A stretch of DNA of 64,000 nucleotides from Hydractinia symbiolongicarpus (lineage: Eukaryota; Cnidaria; Hydrozoa; Anthoathecata; Hydractiniidae), in assembly GCF_029227915.1 (NCBI RefSeq), contig NC_079878.1, positions 2,170,001 through 2,234,000 of the forward strand, in the 5' to 3' direction. The stretch's first letter is position 1. The number at the start of each line of letters is the position of its first letter. Both the position numbers and the translations under genes were made by a program. Of the stretch, positions 24,942 through 38,502 are shown one piece after another. The notes under the pieces were generated by a model. It was not told the origin of the DNA. It did not search any database and was given only the letters and a program-made list of their open reading frames with translations.

Positions 24942-27053
24942 CTTCCGTTATAGTTTATTCGTTATTGTCATATTTTTATTGCTGTGTTTATAGGTTATAA
25001 CATATTTTTGATATCCTTATTCATTTAGATAGTTAAATTCTAGAATTTTTAGGTTGTTATGCTAGAATCCCTTAAAACAAACCTGGAAACGCAGAATATG
25101 TACACTCGCACCGTCTGCGTATTTTCGTTGCAACTTTTATATAGCTATGATGTTCAAAATTTTGTTATTCCTTAAAAGTGCCATCTGTGTATCCTTGTTG
25201 CAGCTTTTCATATTATACACCAAGTACAACTGCCTCTATTAGTAGCCAAATTTCTGATGTTTTATGAAGAAATGACCACACAAATTAACTGCAGTGAAAA
25301 TTTTTCACGCCTAAATCGTTTCAGACGTGTGATTAATTGCTCACCTGAAAAATAAATATTGAGTTTTCAAAATCAACCTATAAAATCCATTTTGTAGCGT
25401 GCGATGGCAGCCCTCGAAATAATTTTTGGAGACTCATCAGACAAAAGATTTCCGTCTTGGTCAGACACTTTTAAATCTCAGAAATTATTGAATAGTCCTG
25501 GTCCTTTTAATCCACGAGCAAGCCTATTCATATCCAACTGACCATCCTAGCTAATTCACCGACTCCTGATTTAGTTAAATGAACTACGTGGACATAAATC
25601 TCTTTTGCCTGGCCCCTTCATTGTTGGTAACCAGGTCTTGCACAAGAAATCCAGCCATGCAGTTCTTAACTAATGCGGAGGTGAACGCTAACGAAGCACG
25701 GATGAATCAAGTCTGCAAAACTGCACTTACAGGCGGAATAGACATTTTATCAAGGATTTAATTGTAGATAATTTCTTCATTTGACAAAACAATTGAAAAC
25801 CATAGCAGGTCTGAATTTAATGGGTTTTTTCTTTATGCCTTTAAAAATGAAACCCACGTGCAGTATAATTTTTTTCTGTAAAAATTTTGTTAAAGTTTAG
25901 CTGAACTTTCTGAATGAATTTTGAAGTTTTATTTAAGCCACGTGGATTTTTTTTTAATTCAAAAACACAGCATATTTTTGCCTATTAAAATGACAGTATA
26001 GTCATGCATACTATTTCAGACATGTAGAAAAGGAAGTTAAGATTGAGAGAGTCAAGTAGTACCAGTAGATGCTCGATCATCGTGTTTGGGTTCACAATTT
26101 AAAACGTCCCCCACTTTCCTACCACAAAATGAATGCGCAACAAAAATAATCTGGCAGCCCGTATCACATGCGTAACATTCTTTGCACGTGTGTTTTACAT
26201 CGCACGCGTTACCTGATTTACATGTGTGAATCATCGCACACCTACTCAAGTATTCCTGAAAAAGACTGACACTTCTCTTCTGTATTTTGACACTTTTCTT
26301 CTGTAACACTTCATTGCACGTGGTCTGAAACTTTCTCTTCACAACTAAAATTAAAAATCTGGTCTTTAATTTTATACACCCATACCACTGCATATCATTG
26401 TGAATATTAATTCTGCAGTTTAAGTAAAATATTTTATTTTGCAGTTGTGTATGTGGAATGTGCACCTTGTGCAATTTCCCTTGTTGATGATTTAATACGG
26501 GCAAGTGAATGTTACCATAGACCCAGGTTAACCCAGGCTATGTGAGGGAAATTTAAAAAGATGGCACACTGTGTGGGCTGTTGGATGTGGCAGGAAGTTG
26601 TCTAGTGGAGCGCAGACACTAAATGGATCTGCAGAGTATAAAATGAACATTAAATACTCTGGAACCCCCTATATAAGCCATGACCCCTCCTGAAAATAAT
26701 AGACAGGGTACATCCCTTGATATTTGTGTAAAATATGCACATTATCTAGCTGTTATTGTGAGTGTGTGAAAATGATGGCTCTGCTTGTCTTTATGTTTTG
26801 ATTTTATTTACTGTTATCATTTTTTTACCATAAAAAGTTTTAGAAAAAAAAATCCCTCCAAAATATGATTTGTCATGACCTGTTGTTATTTGTTATTATA
26901 TTACCTTCTAGTAATGAATCATTCCACCTTTTTGTTATGTAGTTAACAAAAACAAAATGATATTGGAAGACAATATTGTTACAAGTTTTTCTTTTCCATC
27001 ATATTGTGAAATGTCTTATTACACCTGATTTTAAAGCTACAGCCATATTTATT
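24942..27053. other. Region upstream of PPP4R4
   Basis: Contains the inverted dispersed repeat 25438-26285 and AT-rich sequence. A minus ORF at 26052-26504 is open across part of the repeat and encodes a Cys-rich stretch. No gene is supported beyond that. Confidence 0.5.
25438..26285 (-). repeat. Inverted copy of the 9290-10175 repeat, with an open Cys-rich frame
   Basis: The reverse complement carries a TTTTTCAG acceptor-like site before GAATACTTGAGTAGGTGTG, then an open frame with CKSGNACDVKHTCKECYACD and [10 protein letters not shown], ending at 26052. Spaced Cys pairs recall a small zinc-binding or secreted Cys-rich module, but no family is recognised. The partner copy at 9.3 kb carries a stop in this frame. 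The opposite end near 25440 encodes PSWSDTFKSQ on the plus strand. It is either a transposon fragment or a retained gene fragment. Confidence 0.55.
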
Positions 27054-30000
27054 ATGGCATGGGAGAGTGCCTTCTGTCAGCAAATGCTGGAGCTTGCGCT
27101 CAGTGAAGAAGATGTTGAGGAACTTCGATCTGAAAGAAGCATAAAACATAATAAAGTGGTATGATGTTTTATATTTATAGAAAACTTTTAATATATTGTA
27201 GCTATACCTGGAAAATCTATCAAATTATCTGAACTCAAAGATTTTGTGCTTTGCTTTGTGGAATTAACAAAATATATATTTGGTTATAAAATTTTAAATA
27301 AATTTCAAAACCTGACACCATTTCTTGTATTAAAATCCTAATAAAGAAATCCATTGAAACCTGATTTTAAAATTTTGTTTAATTGATTTCAGTTAACAAT
27401 ACTACCTAACATTGTTTGGATGCTTTTGTTGTTTAGACCAATGAAGAGATAGAACAATTGACTATAGATGAATCTCTGCCATTATATGAGCGTACTGTGT
27501 TTATCCTCAGGTTGGCTTTATTTGTTACAAACTTGACTGACTTGTTTTTTTTTATTTTACTTGTTTTTATCGATTTACTTTGTCAGCTCAGGACAAGATG
27601 TGCAGAAAGTTAGTGCCATCGGTAGTCTGTATGACGTATTGTTAGAAGAGAAAGATGCTTTAAGAATTTTTCCCTTGATTGAAAGTGTGATTCCCAGCAC
27701 GGTGAAAGATATTCAACTTGCTACTGCACATGTTTTGTTGAAGATGCTGAACAATAAACTTCTTACAGCAGAGGAACTTTCCTCAATGTTTTTGGCATAT
27801 ATCCTTGACAATCTTGGAAGTAAGGATAAAGGTATGAGGAAGCTTGTAGATTAATAGATTTTCATATATTGCTACACTGAAAGGTCTGGTTTATTGATAC
27901 CTACCAAAAGCAATGTTAAATAGTTACAGTAAATTGATAGTGAGAAAAACGTTCTAGCGTCTACTTTGTATGCCTTTCATAGTGACCAAATGGGACTAAA
28001 AATACCTGGTATTTTTAGAACTTTCAGCAAGGTCTTTATTGCATGGATTAAGTCTCTCTAATTTTCTAACATTGGTAATTTTAAAAATTGTCACAGGCTT
28101 ATGTAGCATAGTGAGTTTACTGATTCTTTTCACATTTCTCAACTTTAAATGATTTTGACAGGCAAACATACTAAATCATTTTTTACAGTTCAATGAAAAA
28201 AATCGAATGAAAAGATCTATATCTTAGAACCTTTCCAATATTTAAAAGCACAATGTTTTACTATACTTTAGAACTTAGTGATGTATGGTTGGAACTGTTG
28301 CTTGCTTTGTTAGATTCGTACTCAAATAAAAATATTAATGAACAAGTATGTTATTGTCGATTATTTTAGGGGACAGGATACTATACAACAACAAAATTTC
28401 TATTTAAACATCTTATGGAGAGGGAATAACAACATATACTTTTATTAGGTGTTGCAGTTTTTGGTGTCAAATGGTTCACTAACACGTTGTTCTCTCACAA
28501 GGAAAATATGTTGTCAGTTGGTTAGTTATCTAGCCAAGTGTTTTGATAAAAAAAGGTATGTAAGTTCTGTGCAAATCGCCTGAATCACGGAAATTTCTTT
28601 AAACAAAGCAGAGGAAAATATTAGAAACACTAAAATTCTCATATTTATTTTACTTAAGGTGTGCCAAATGATATGAGATTTTTTTAAAAAAACTTATTCT
28701 CTAAGCTGTTTCTTGTTTGTTTTTGAGTAGTCACATCAGATTCAGCGTTTAAAATCAAAAGTCCTAATATTTTGTGAGAATTAAATTTCGTGAATTTTGC
28801 GAAAAAAGAATTTAATGACTTGTTTCTCAAATTATACCATTTTTTAAGGGCTATTTATGTATAGAATAAAATAAAAATTGCTAAAATTGAAATTTGCATA
28901 TATATATTATATGTAAATTTTATTATTAATTATTTTGAAGATAACACTACTCCAATTTCTTGCCTTACTCTCTTTATGAATACTGCATTTTAATAATACT
29001 GATTTATATCCCTATAATGAAGAAATTCTTGTTTTTAATTGGTTTTTCTTGTTCTTCTTCTTACGTTTTCTTCTTAAAGTTTTATGCATGTATATTTTGA
29101 AAACTATCAATTTCTGTCTTTGTTGGTGTCGTTAGGGTGCAGTTAAATCTTATTCCATCAATGAAGGCATTGTGTCAAGATATTGAGCTTGAGGTTCGAT
29201 CATGCATGTGTTCTCAACTTGATGAAATGGCAGATAACGTGGAGTAAGTATGGCTGTTTTCTTTTCAAAGGTTTGTTTACCAAGTAAAGCTAAGTTTTAA
29301 TAGTTATTTGATGCGTAAGTAAAAAATGGACAGTCTACCATGCAAAAATAAGTGATGGAGCATGCTTAGTGTTTGTTCTTCCAATTTGAAAGTAACTTTT
29401 GGCACTTTTTTCTTTTCACGTAGTGAGGAGATCACAGAAGAGTTTATTCTACCCGAACTATGCCTATTAATTCAAGATGAGGAAGCCACAGTTCGACTAG
29501 CTGCATTGTCAACAATAACAAGTCTTTTCTCAAAGGTGAAGTCAGGTAATCCATAAAAATTACCAATGTTGTAGAATGTTCAGCAATTTTGGAGATTAGG
29601 AGAAGTTACGTCAGAAGTAAAGGACAGTTAAAAAATTGCATGAAAAAGTCATTGAAATGTCAGAGTTTTTGTAAATTTTTTCAAAAGTTAGGGAATTCAG
29701 GTTTAAATTTAGATATAAACTATCAAAATCAAATCAAAGAGTGCAAATTGAGCATTGCCTTTAAAATTTTGTTTTCGAGATTACCAATTTTACATATGCA
29801 AGTATTACATCTTAGTCATGGAAAAGGGAAAATAAAAATTGACCAGTTACATTGAGAAGAATAGTTTTGGTGTAAACATTGTTAAAAAATACAAGGTAAC
29901 AAAAAAAACAGTTAAAATAACTGAAACTGTATGAACTTGATTTGTTTATTTAGAACTTTTGGTGAATAGTGATTTAATATCACTCACGCAAAAATTCTAC

Positions 30001-33000
30001 AGAAAAGCGTTACCAAGAAAATCATTTACAGATTTGCTGACATGTGCAAAATTTATTGGAAAAGTTATGTATTATCTCAAAGGTATATAAACATTACCCC
30101 TGGCCATATCTGCTTGGCAATCACTTTGGTTGTTTATGTTTTTTAAATAAATACGAAATAAAAGATTGTGAAGAAAAAAAAGGAAATTCAGAATCAATTT
30201 ATTAAAAAATCAGCCAAAATTCACTTGATAATGTAATACTGTTCGAAAAGCTTCATATATCTTTAATTTTTAAATAAAGTGTTTTTTTTTCGAGAATACA
30301 TTAGAATCAATGTTCGTGAATTTGCCTTGTATTCATAACTTATTATTACAATTTTTTACATGCACAGGCATTAGCTATATGTTAATTTTCCCTCAGTAAA
30401 AATACTCATATTAATAGAGAATATTGTATTATGAACATTTGTAGCATACAACATCTTTCGCACAGAACGCAATTTGTTAATTTGGGGAATGGATCGGGAT
30501 GCTGGGTAGGAAAAGTAATCGAAGTAAGGCAGAATAGATAACGTGTGCTGCCCATAATCATAACATATAATCACACTAAAATGCTTGCCTGAGGCAAAGA
30601 GGTTAATTACCACAGAGTATGCACGTCTTGGTTTCTAAGGCATGACTCAAATCTCTTTATCATGTATTATTTTCTTATTTCCTCTATTTATGAGCTACAC
30701 TTCACTACTAATTTGCAATAGAAATGTGTACAGTTACAATTTCTTAATCTTCATTGTACAACACAATTCTAGAAAATCTGTTAGCAAAAATTAACTTTTT
30801 CTTTTGTGGAAATATGCAAATACTTTTTATTTATCTCTTACAGAATAAATGGAGACTTAATCAAACATTAAATGCAACTGAATGTAGTTAAAAAACTGTG
30901 AATTTTGTGAGACTAGAAAATAGGTGTAAATTTTGAAGTATTACAGGGTGGTCACCACTCCTTGATACTGAAATTGGAAAATGGGAGATAATTTCTTTAA
31001 ATCTATTTTTTGTGTAGATTCCGGTTTTTTAGTCGTCACAGCATAAAAATTGTTTACATTTTCTTCTGTCCGTTTTTTGTCAAACAAAATTAATTACTCC
31101 GAAAAAAGATCAGGAAATACTTAGAATACTCCAGAAAAATTCCTTAAATTTACATTTTGAAAATAAGGGACCACCCTGTGTTATATTCATTGTAACATAC
31201 ACTTCTTTTTTTCAAGATCATCTTGCCAGGGAGGATATGACTTTCTATCTTGATTGCTATCAAGTATTATGTTGTCAAAGTGTTACAGATAAGAAGACAA
31301 ATTTGGATTCTTCAAAACTGGATGTAAGCAGTAATTTAGTTCTTTTTTTTGTTTTTCTAATTTCTTAACACAGTGTGTATTTTAATACAAAATGTTTTTC
31401 ACAGGCTAAGATTATTACACTTCTATGAAAATCTAAATTACTATTGTTTTTCCTAAAGTTTGCCCAAAAAAACGAGAAAGCAACCTTATTTTTGTAAAAA
31501 ATAAAAAAACATTCATCCCCACGATATCTTTCATTTGCAAAATTATTATAAAACTTGTTGTTTTTCGCAATTCGATTAGAAATGATTTTCAATCTCTCAT
31601 GCTGACAAAAAGATGCAACTCCATTGTTTAAATTCGTTGAATAGTACCGCTCCTTTTTATGTAGACGATGCAACCCACTGCAGTTGAAAATGATTGGGAT
31701 TCTGAATGTCGATATTGGTGCGCATTTAATTTTCCTGTGAGTTCATAATATTTGTTCTTGAAATTGTAAAATAAATAATCTATAAATGTGTATTTATTTG
31801 GTTCTATTTTTGATAGAGTCAGTCTTACTAGGTTATATTGCGTATTCTGAGGTTGAATGGCTGTTTGAATCAATACCTTATTAAAAAGGTGCCTAATTCG
31901 TTAAACTTTTTTTTGTAGGCAGTGTTGTCATCTATACCATCAGAATGGTTTAAACAACACTTGCTACCATCTTTTCTACACTTGATGAAAGACAACCACC
32001 CTGCGGTAAGAAAAGCGATGGCATGCAGTTTACACGAGGTAAGGCTCTTGACACAAATTTCACAGAGTTTTGTAACTATTAGGGTCGCCTTACACGTGTT
32101 GGGCCATTGGACCTGTTTGTCTGCCTGTGTGACTGTTTGTTTTTACTTGTTTGTTTACGTTAGCAAGAATATTTTTTTTTTCATTTTTTACACATTAGGT
32201 GTTAAAGTTACTAACGCAAGATGTCCACCTTACATACAATGCTTTGAAATTATGTCTAACAGATACCGATATTGAGGTTTGTAAACAGAGCGATTTTAAT
32301 ATTATCAATTCTTATTTTTCCGTAGCACCGATGATTTACTCGTCCTGCGTTTCAGAACGAAAGTTTGGATTCAGTGTCTTTTATTAACTGACTGCAAAGC
32401 TATAGGCATCCGGCAAAATAACCTTTTCCTGTTTTCACAGGTTTTACATGGCGTCCTTTCTGGCTTACCTGCTACATTAGAATGCTTACATCAGTCTTCC
32501 TCTCGCCAGGTAGTGCTTTCGTTGAAATGTTTTTGCAAGTGGTAAAAGGTAAATGATTTGTATGAAAAAAGAAGCGTGGCTAAGGGCTGAAACAACCGAA
32601 TGACCCACTATTGTTGTGGCCAAGGGTCTGAAATTCTACTGGAACGTATATTGTCAGAATCAATTCTATTTGAAGTCTCTAACTGTATTTACATCTAATG
32701 ATCGAGGGAGCGCCTAACTCCCTACAACATTTTATCTTTCAAAAGTTATACATTCCGTTGTCAAATACGTGCCTCGCACATTTATAACTGTTCTTCTTTT
32801 TTTCTTTTCAGAACTATGTATTGGATTTAATTCCTTCCCTTTGCACTTGCGAGCAGACAATAGCAAAGTCTCTACGATGGAGAACACACGAATTGTATTT
32901 CCGAAGTATACGTGATTTACACAAATACGTCACATCTGACCACATATACTACAAATTTGTCCCTCTTTTGTTATACAATCTTACCGCGAGCGTAAGATTT

Positions 33001-36000
33001 CTTTTTAACTAACTAGTCTTATCTTAAAATCCATTAGGGGTATTCCACTAAAGAATTTTCAAATGTTTTTATTTATTCAAAAAAATGTACATAGGTAATT
33101 AAGAATTGTAAATATAATGGCATTTTTTGCTTGTCTTTAGAAGGTGCGGCCAGTCAAGCATGCAGCTGGTTGCACACTGCTCGAATTTATTAAATATAAT
33201 CGTTCAATAGATGAACGAAAAGAAATATGTACGCGGTTAATTACAGGTACTGTAACGCGCATGCGCGATTGTTAATTTTTTTTGCATTTGTTGTTTTTAC
33301 CTAGCACCCGCAATTCGTTTCTAACATTTTTTATACATTTTAGATTTGGCTCGCTCACCCAGTAGTCGTTCTCGCCTACTTTTTCTTGATATTTGTCATT
33401 TCTCCACTCATTTTTTTTCGAAGCGTTTCTTTAAAGATACATTTTATGATGTTGTGATGGATTTGGCGGTTGTAAGTAACGCTTAACATTTAGTAGCCGC
33501 ACCCGTGTGCTTTGCCCCTCCGTCATGTCTCCTTCCTAAACTTTCTCCTGACGTGTGTAACTATTATTTTGACTTCATTTTATACTTTATTGTTAGGACC
33601 CTATAGCAAACGTTCGAATAAAATTTTGTGAACTGCTGCCAGTGTTAAAGGCACAAATTCGCTTGCCGTACGATCGTTTTCTTTTACAAATCCATGATCA
33701 AACTGTACGGCGAATCATGGCACTCGAAGTTGACGCCGACGTGTCGGTTGCAATACGACGGGTAAGTAAATCTTGACCGACAATGCTAATTTTTTTGTCG
33801 TAAATTATTCTTGGTAGGAAAAAAGCAACTCAGAGAGAGGAGGATCAAGGGCAATTTTTTCTTGCGAGAATACGCCCACTTTTTTAGTACCGCAGAAATT
33901 GCACTCCTATAGTAATTTTTTTAAAAATGATGTTTTTTGTTAAAAAAAAGGAACATGAAAAAAAAACAATATCGTTTCTTTTTAAATTTTAATACGTTTT
34001 CTTGCAATCTAGAGGTGCTCATATTTACAATCTCCACTAGAGACACTAAATTTAACCTCCCTTCCCCCAAACAAAAAATAATAATAAAATTCTTCTCTAC
34101 GCCAGTGCTGCGCTATTGGTAGATGAATTAAAATTTCACATTTTCTTGTGTTTTTTGTGCATTTTCTTGTGCATATTTTCTTTTCTCATCTGAAATGGGT
34201 GAACTTACAGAGTTCTCTGCCTCCTCAATACTCCTCATTTCTTCTCAATTTCACAAAACCTGCTCAATATTTTACTCTCTTCTAAAGGTAGATTATTCAA
34301 CAATTTTTTTTTCTAAATTTATAAATGCATGGAAAAGCTGCATGGGTACGGCAATAATTTGTTCTTAATTCGCGGCATCATTTTTAATATCTTCTCAATA
34401 TCCTCATATCTCATTTTTTTTTGTCAAAAAACTTTTTATATCAAAAGAAAATTTTTATTTCAAAAGTCCTCAAATCTCCTCATATTTAACTCTATATAAG
34501 TTGCAAGCGAAGGAACAACAGAAAAAAATAGTTAGTTAACCTGGTAATCTTAAGCTAATATTATTTTCATAGGCAATCATCAAATTAGACAGCGTCCGTT
34601 TGAGCACGGAAGGGGTAAATAACTTACTTTTTAAAAAACTCAATCACAATGTCACGTGTTTAGTAAATTTGTGCACGTGTTTGTGTAGATGGTTGCAACA
34701 GATGAGGATGTTATAGACCAACAGCGAGAAAAAGAAGAAAACGAAATTATGGAGGTAACTACAATTTTAGTCAAATTATGTTTAGGCAACGGCTAATTTC
34801 GAAGTTAGTCACCACAAGTGTTTGTGTAGACTATTCTATAATAGATTCCCGCATTTTAAACTTGTCAAAGTTCACTTGTCAATGTTTAAAGTCAACATTG
34901 CAATTTTCCACAAAATTCGCGGCTTGGTGTGCGGACGTGCCAATGAATGCGACCAGCAAGTTTTTAACGCTGTCTGTCTAGCCTACGTGTGTGTAAAAGT
35001 AGCGACTTTGCTGCCTACTGGTTGCAGAGCATTGACCATTTGACGCGTTTGTCCATATTTGAAAATGACGAAAAGACTACCCTTGTCTTAATATTTCTGT
35101 CCACGATTGGACATAAAGTAAAGGATATTTTCCGTGTTTCCGTTAAATTGGAACAAGCATATTCTGTGAGATGTCATTTTTACAAGAATAAATTATTGGG
35201 CATTCTCTTCTAATTTGCGAAATTTATTTTTGTCCTTTAAATATTTTTAAAAACAAATTTATTAATAAATAAAACATACACATGCAATCAATGAGCGATA
35301 AAAAAAAATTTTGAAGGGGAGCGGGAAAAGGTCGAAAAAGATTTTAATAGCTATGCAGGTCAATCAAATCCACATGGATTTGATTGCAATAATGATCGCC
35401 CTGCTTAAAATTTTCTTGTCTTCGTTTTAAAAGGATAGGTCTATTGTATAGTAATAAATCACGGCTGAAATGAAGTTATTAATGTAGTTCGCACCAACTA
35501 GTCACTAGTACCCTAAGAAACAAAAAAAACTGTGAGCATGATGCTTTAAAACTAAGATGCATCGTGTGTGTGGAGGCTAACAATTAAATCGAACATTGCA
35601 ATTGCAGGAATGTTCACGTCATAAAGAAGTTGAGAGTGGTCACCAGTTGAAACATAGATCACAATCTGTCACAGAGAGAATGGAGCCTCTCATAAGGAAG
35701 CCCAGACAATCAGGATCGTTTAGTTTTAAAGAACTGCCGAAGAAAGGTAGTCTTTGTATTTCTGCTCTATATTTTTTGAAAATGTAACTTTGTGTAACTG
35801 TGACTTTAAAATATAGTTTTGCTTGATGTGATGAACTAATTTTTTGCAAAAAAAACATTTTCGAAATTTTTTTGGGGCGAAGGTAGCAAATCCTACTATT
35901 TTTTGAAAATAAAATCTATGATGACATTTTTCTCTCAATTTTTTTCTGTTTTTTCGAGATTTTCGGTGAAAGACGTAACATAAGAACAACTGAAGTTAAG

Positions 36001-36883
36001 ATTCACATACCTACTGTATAAGAAGTTGTTATAAATAAATAAATAAAAAAAAAAATATCAATCATTATTTAATTAATTTTCGCAAAGTTCGCGAATAGCC
36101 AGTTTTCCAATAATTAGCTATCCCAAAATTGATTAAAAGTTGCAAAATTCGCGAAAATCACTCTTGCGAAAGTTAATTCCCATAAAGCATATGAACAAAA
36201 TGTGTATCATCTGAAGCAACTGAATATAAGGATTAATTTGAAGGTACGACGAAATCTAAAGAATCGTCTCTCACGAAAATCTCATCTCCTTCCAACAGTG
36301 GCTCGAAAATTTCATCGAAGAAAAGGTATCTTTTTTGAGTTTTTCATGCTGGAAAAATGAATGTAAAATATGGATTAAAACAGAAGCGGCTACCTTATCT
36401 GTAAAAAAAAGTCGGCAAAAATAAAAAGTTGGCAAAAATATTAGTCACTTGGACAAAATTTAGTCACTTTTTGCTGACTAAATTTTTGAATTTAGTCACT
36501 TTTTGACGACTAAATTTTTGAATTTAGTTACTAATAAAGAATAATTGCATAAAACTGATAAAAACTGATAAAAGAGTTTGGTCGGTGATAAAAAAGTCGG
36601 CAAAAAGTTTAGTCACCTAGCCAAAATTTAGTCACTTTTTGCCGACTTTTTTTTTACCGATAATAATTATGCCATTCGTCAATCCCGAAAAAATTTCGGG
36701 GATTGTCGTTTCTTAAAGTCTTGTCTCGTAAATTCTTTGTTTTAAAGGTATCATATATGATTTTATTGTCTCGTTTTTAGGATTCGCAGAATTGTGTATT
36801 GTATATTGTATGATCAGTATTAAATTTTGAATCTTTTTAGTTCGTCACATACCACCGCACAGCAAAGACGTACACCAAAATAA
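27054..36883 (+). CDS. PPP4R4: PPP4R4, protein phosphatase 4 regulatory subunit 4 (HEAT repeats), complete, 22 exons, 786 aa
   Basis: Family role: HEAT-repeat regulator that binds the PP4 catalytic subunit, mainly cytosolic in mammals. Exons: 27054-27158, 27437-27510, 27587-27831, 28272-28345, 28449-28555, 29136-29243, 29424-29545, 29954-30082, 31217-31323, 31665-31736, 31919-32038, 32199-32276, 32441-32509, 32812-32991, 33141-33246, 33344-33471, 33597-33761, 34573-34614, 34689-34754, 35608-35746, 36244-36325, 36841-36883. All are GT-AG; phases agree and the 2361-nt CDS ends in TAA. Diagnostic stretches: TNEEIEQLTIDESL then SSGQDVQ near residue 60, CQDIELEVRSCMCSQL, SLRWRTHE, KHAAGCTLLEFIKYNRS and DPIANVRIKFCELLPVLKAQ. 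The C-terminus is Ser/Lys-rich and disordered, as in vertebrates (human 873 aa). The start ATG gives MAWESAFCQQML; an upstream exon cannot be excluded because TACAG precedes it by 13 bases. Confidence 0.95.
36405..36655. repeat. AGTCACTTTTTG/GACTAAATTT repeat in the last PPP4R4 intron
   Basis: Repeated units of TTTAGTCACTTTTTGCCGAC, alternating with reverse-oriented AAAAAGTCGGCAAAAA. It begins and ends with inverted GTCGGCAAAAA boxes, suggesting a degenerate fold-back element between exons 21 and 22. Confidence 0.65.
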
Positions 36884-37081
36884 GTTCTATTGATCTGATC
36901 AAGATCAAAGAAAGTGGATAGCGCTACATGATCAGACAGTGTCTGATAGTTGATTTGTGAGGTACTCAGCTACTTGCAGTGCAAAGTAGCTATGTGCACA
37001 ACCTCGTTTCCAGGACCTGAGAAGAAAAGTTCTGGGGATGAGATTGGCTATATGTGTTGTGTGATTTTTTCGGTTTATTTG

Positions 37082-37087
37082 AAATAA
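37082..37087 (+). terminator. Candidate polyadenylation signal AATAAA for PPP4R4
   Basis: The first canonical AATAAA downstream of the PPP4R4 stop, 199 bases after TAA. Assignment is by position only. Confidence 0.5.
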
Positions 37088-37259
37088 ACTCAATTAAATG
37101 TTTGCCGTAATACTTCACGTTATGCATAGGTTCTGAGTAGAGCAGAAATATGCGCGTTGTGACTGTTAAACCATTTTCTAAACTGATAGGTGTAGTAAGA
37201 AGTGGAATAACCAGGCTTGAGCTTAATTATTGTTTTCTTTTTTTGATATCACGTAGCAG

Positions 37260-37587
37260 CATCGTATATTCGTGTTTTATCTGAGATGTTCGAATATATT
37301 TTTCTTTTAACTCTATTTCTTGACTTGCAATTTTAAGATTTAATCCATTCCTCTTTAATTTTTTAATTCATCGTATATTCGTGTTTTATCTGAGATGTTT
37401 GATAATTATTTTCTCTTAACTCTATTTCTTGACTTGCAATTTTAAGATTTAATCCATTCCTCTTTAATTTTTTAATTCATCGTATATTCGTGTTTTATCT
37501 GAGATGTTCGAATATATTTTTTTCTTAACTCTATTGCTTGACTTGCAATTTTAAGATTTAATCCATTCCTCTTTATTTTTTTAATTT
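37260..37587. repeat. Three tandem 109-bp repeats
   Basis: Copies begin CATCGTATATTCGTGTTTTA at 37260, 37369 and 37478 and end at TTTTTTAATT. They differ by a few bases, mainly around GTTCGAATATATTT versus GTTTGATAATTATT. They lie in the 3' intergenic space between two convergent genes. Confidence 0.92.
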
Positions 37588-37926
37588 GTAGGTCACCCCT
37601 TAGTTACCAGTCTTTGGATTGGCAAATGGGCGTAAAAATTTATGTAAAAAAAGAATTGTTTTATGTTAGATAGATATAATATATTTTTATGAAAATAATT
37701 GTGAAAGTTTGTACATGTTATATATGACATATTTAATTTATAAACAATTGTATTGAAAATACGTTCCAAATAATATATTAGGCCATCTAGAACGATTTTT
37801 TTTCGGTTGGCGGTTATTAAGTTCGGTTCACGGTTGTGTTGTTTGGTTCACGGTTACATAGTTCGGGTCACAGTTCTGTGCATTTCTTAGTTGTTAGTAT
37901 TTAACGGAACAAAATTTGATTTTTTA

Positions 37927-38502
37927 TCATAAGTTTGCTTTTAAAAAGTTTATGTATTCCATTGAGGCATTTAAAATTTCGAGTTGCGTTTTCATTGGTT
38001 TATCGGTGGGTAAAATGTTTTTAAGTACTTGAAAAGCTTCACACAGGCGTTGTAAACGTTGACGCTCACGATTATTATTCCTCGCTCGTTTCTCTTTTAA
38101 AACTTTCTCACAATGAATGCTCTTCTTCGGACTTTTTCTTTTCGCAGAGACGACGTCATTATTTTGCGTCACCGGTTCGTCAGCAGGGTCGAGTTTTCGT
38201 TTCTCTTTGGAAAACAAAATATTGTCATCTGGTGATGTTAGAATAGAAGATGGATTGTTGGTGATAACAGCGTGTTTGTTCTTTTCGTTTTTCGATAAAT
38301 TTTTCGTCACGAGTGCTTGAATTGAGCGGAGTTTTGCAGTGTATAACTGATCGATAGTGGAAAAAGTTTGTTTGTTCTGGCAATTTTGCAAGACTGCCAT
38401 GTCCACAAACTTTGTTCGCGTATTTTCTGAAACTCCTTGACTCGATGATATATCATACCACTGGTTTGAACATACTAAAACAGCTTTGTTAAAGGGAGGC
38501 AT
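37927..38502 (-). CDS. bHLH transcription factor 1 (group A-like), 191 aa
   Basis: A single coding exon; the ATG at 38502 is the first in-frame ATG after the acceptor at 38526. The C-terminal residues 136-191 form the bHLH: basic region KEKRARNNNRERQRLQRL with the DNA-contacting RER, helix 1 CEAFQVLKNILP, loop TDKPMKTQ, helix 2 LEILNASMEYINFL. The domain is the last thing in the protein. The N-terminal 135 residues are Ser/Asn/Lys-rich and probably disordered, with a basic KRKSPKK patch. A non-coding exon 1 ends at 38978 (donor GTAAGT). It does not fall clearly into Atonal, Achaete-scute or Twist classes by eye, and helix 2 lacks the usual KLSK motif. The paralogue-like gene lies 3.6 kb upstream. 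Confidence 0.85.
   Translation of the reverse strand: MPPFNKAVLVCSNQWYDISSSQGVSENTRTKFVDMAVLQNCQNKQTFSTIDQLYTAKLRSIQALVTKNLSKNEKNKHAVITNNPSSILTSPDDNILFSKEKRKLDPADEPVTQNNDVVSAKRKSPKKSIHCEKVLKEKRARNNNRERQRLQRLCEAFQVLKNILPTDKPMKTQLEILNASMEYINFLKANL

Larger units (their letters stand above)
36884..37926. other. Convergent 3' region between PPP4R4 and bHLH gene 1
   Basis: Holds the PPP4R4 3' end with AATAAA at 37082-37087, the triplicated 109-bp repeat 37260-37587, and a short run of GGTTCACGGTT-like units at 37800-37870. No ORF of note. Confidence 0.6.

Noticed and set aside
37800-37870. Telomere-like GGTTCACGGTT units
   Set aside because: Only a few irregular units, not TTAGGG; treated as a minor minisatellite.
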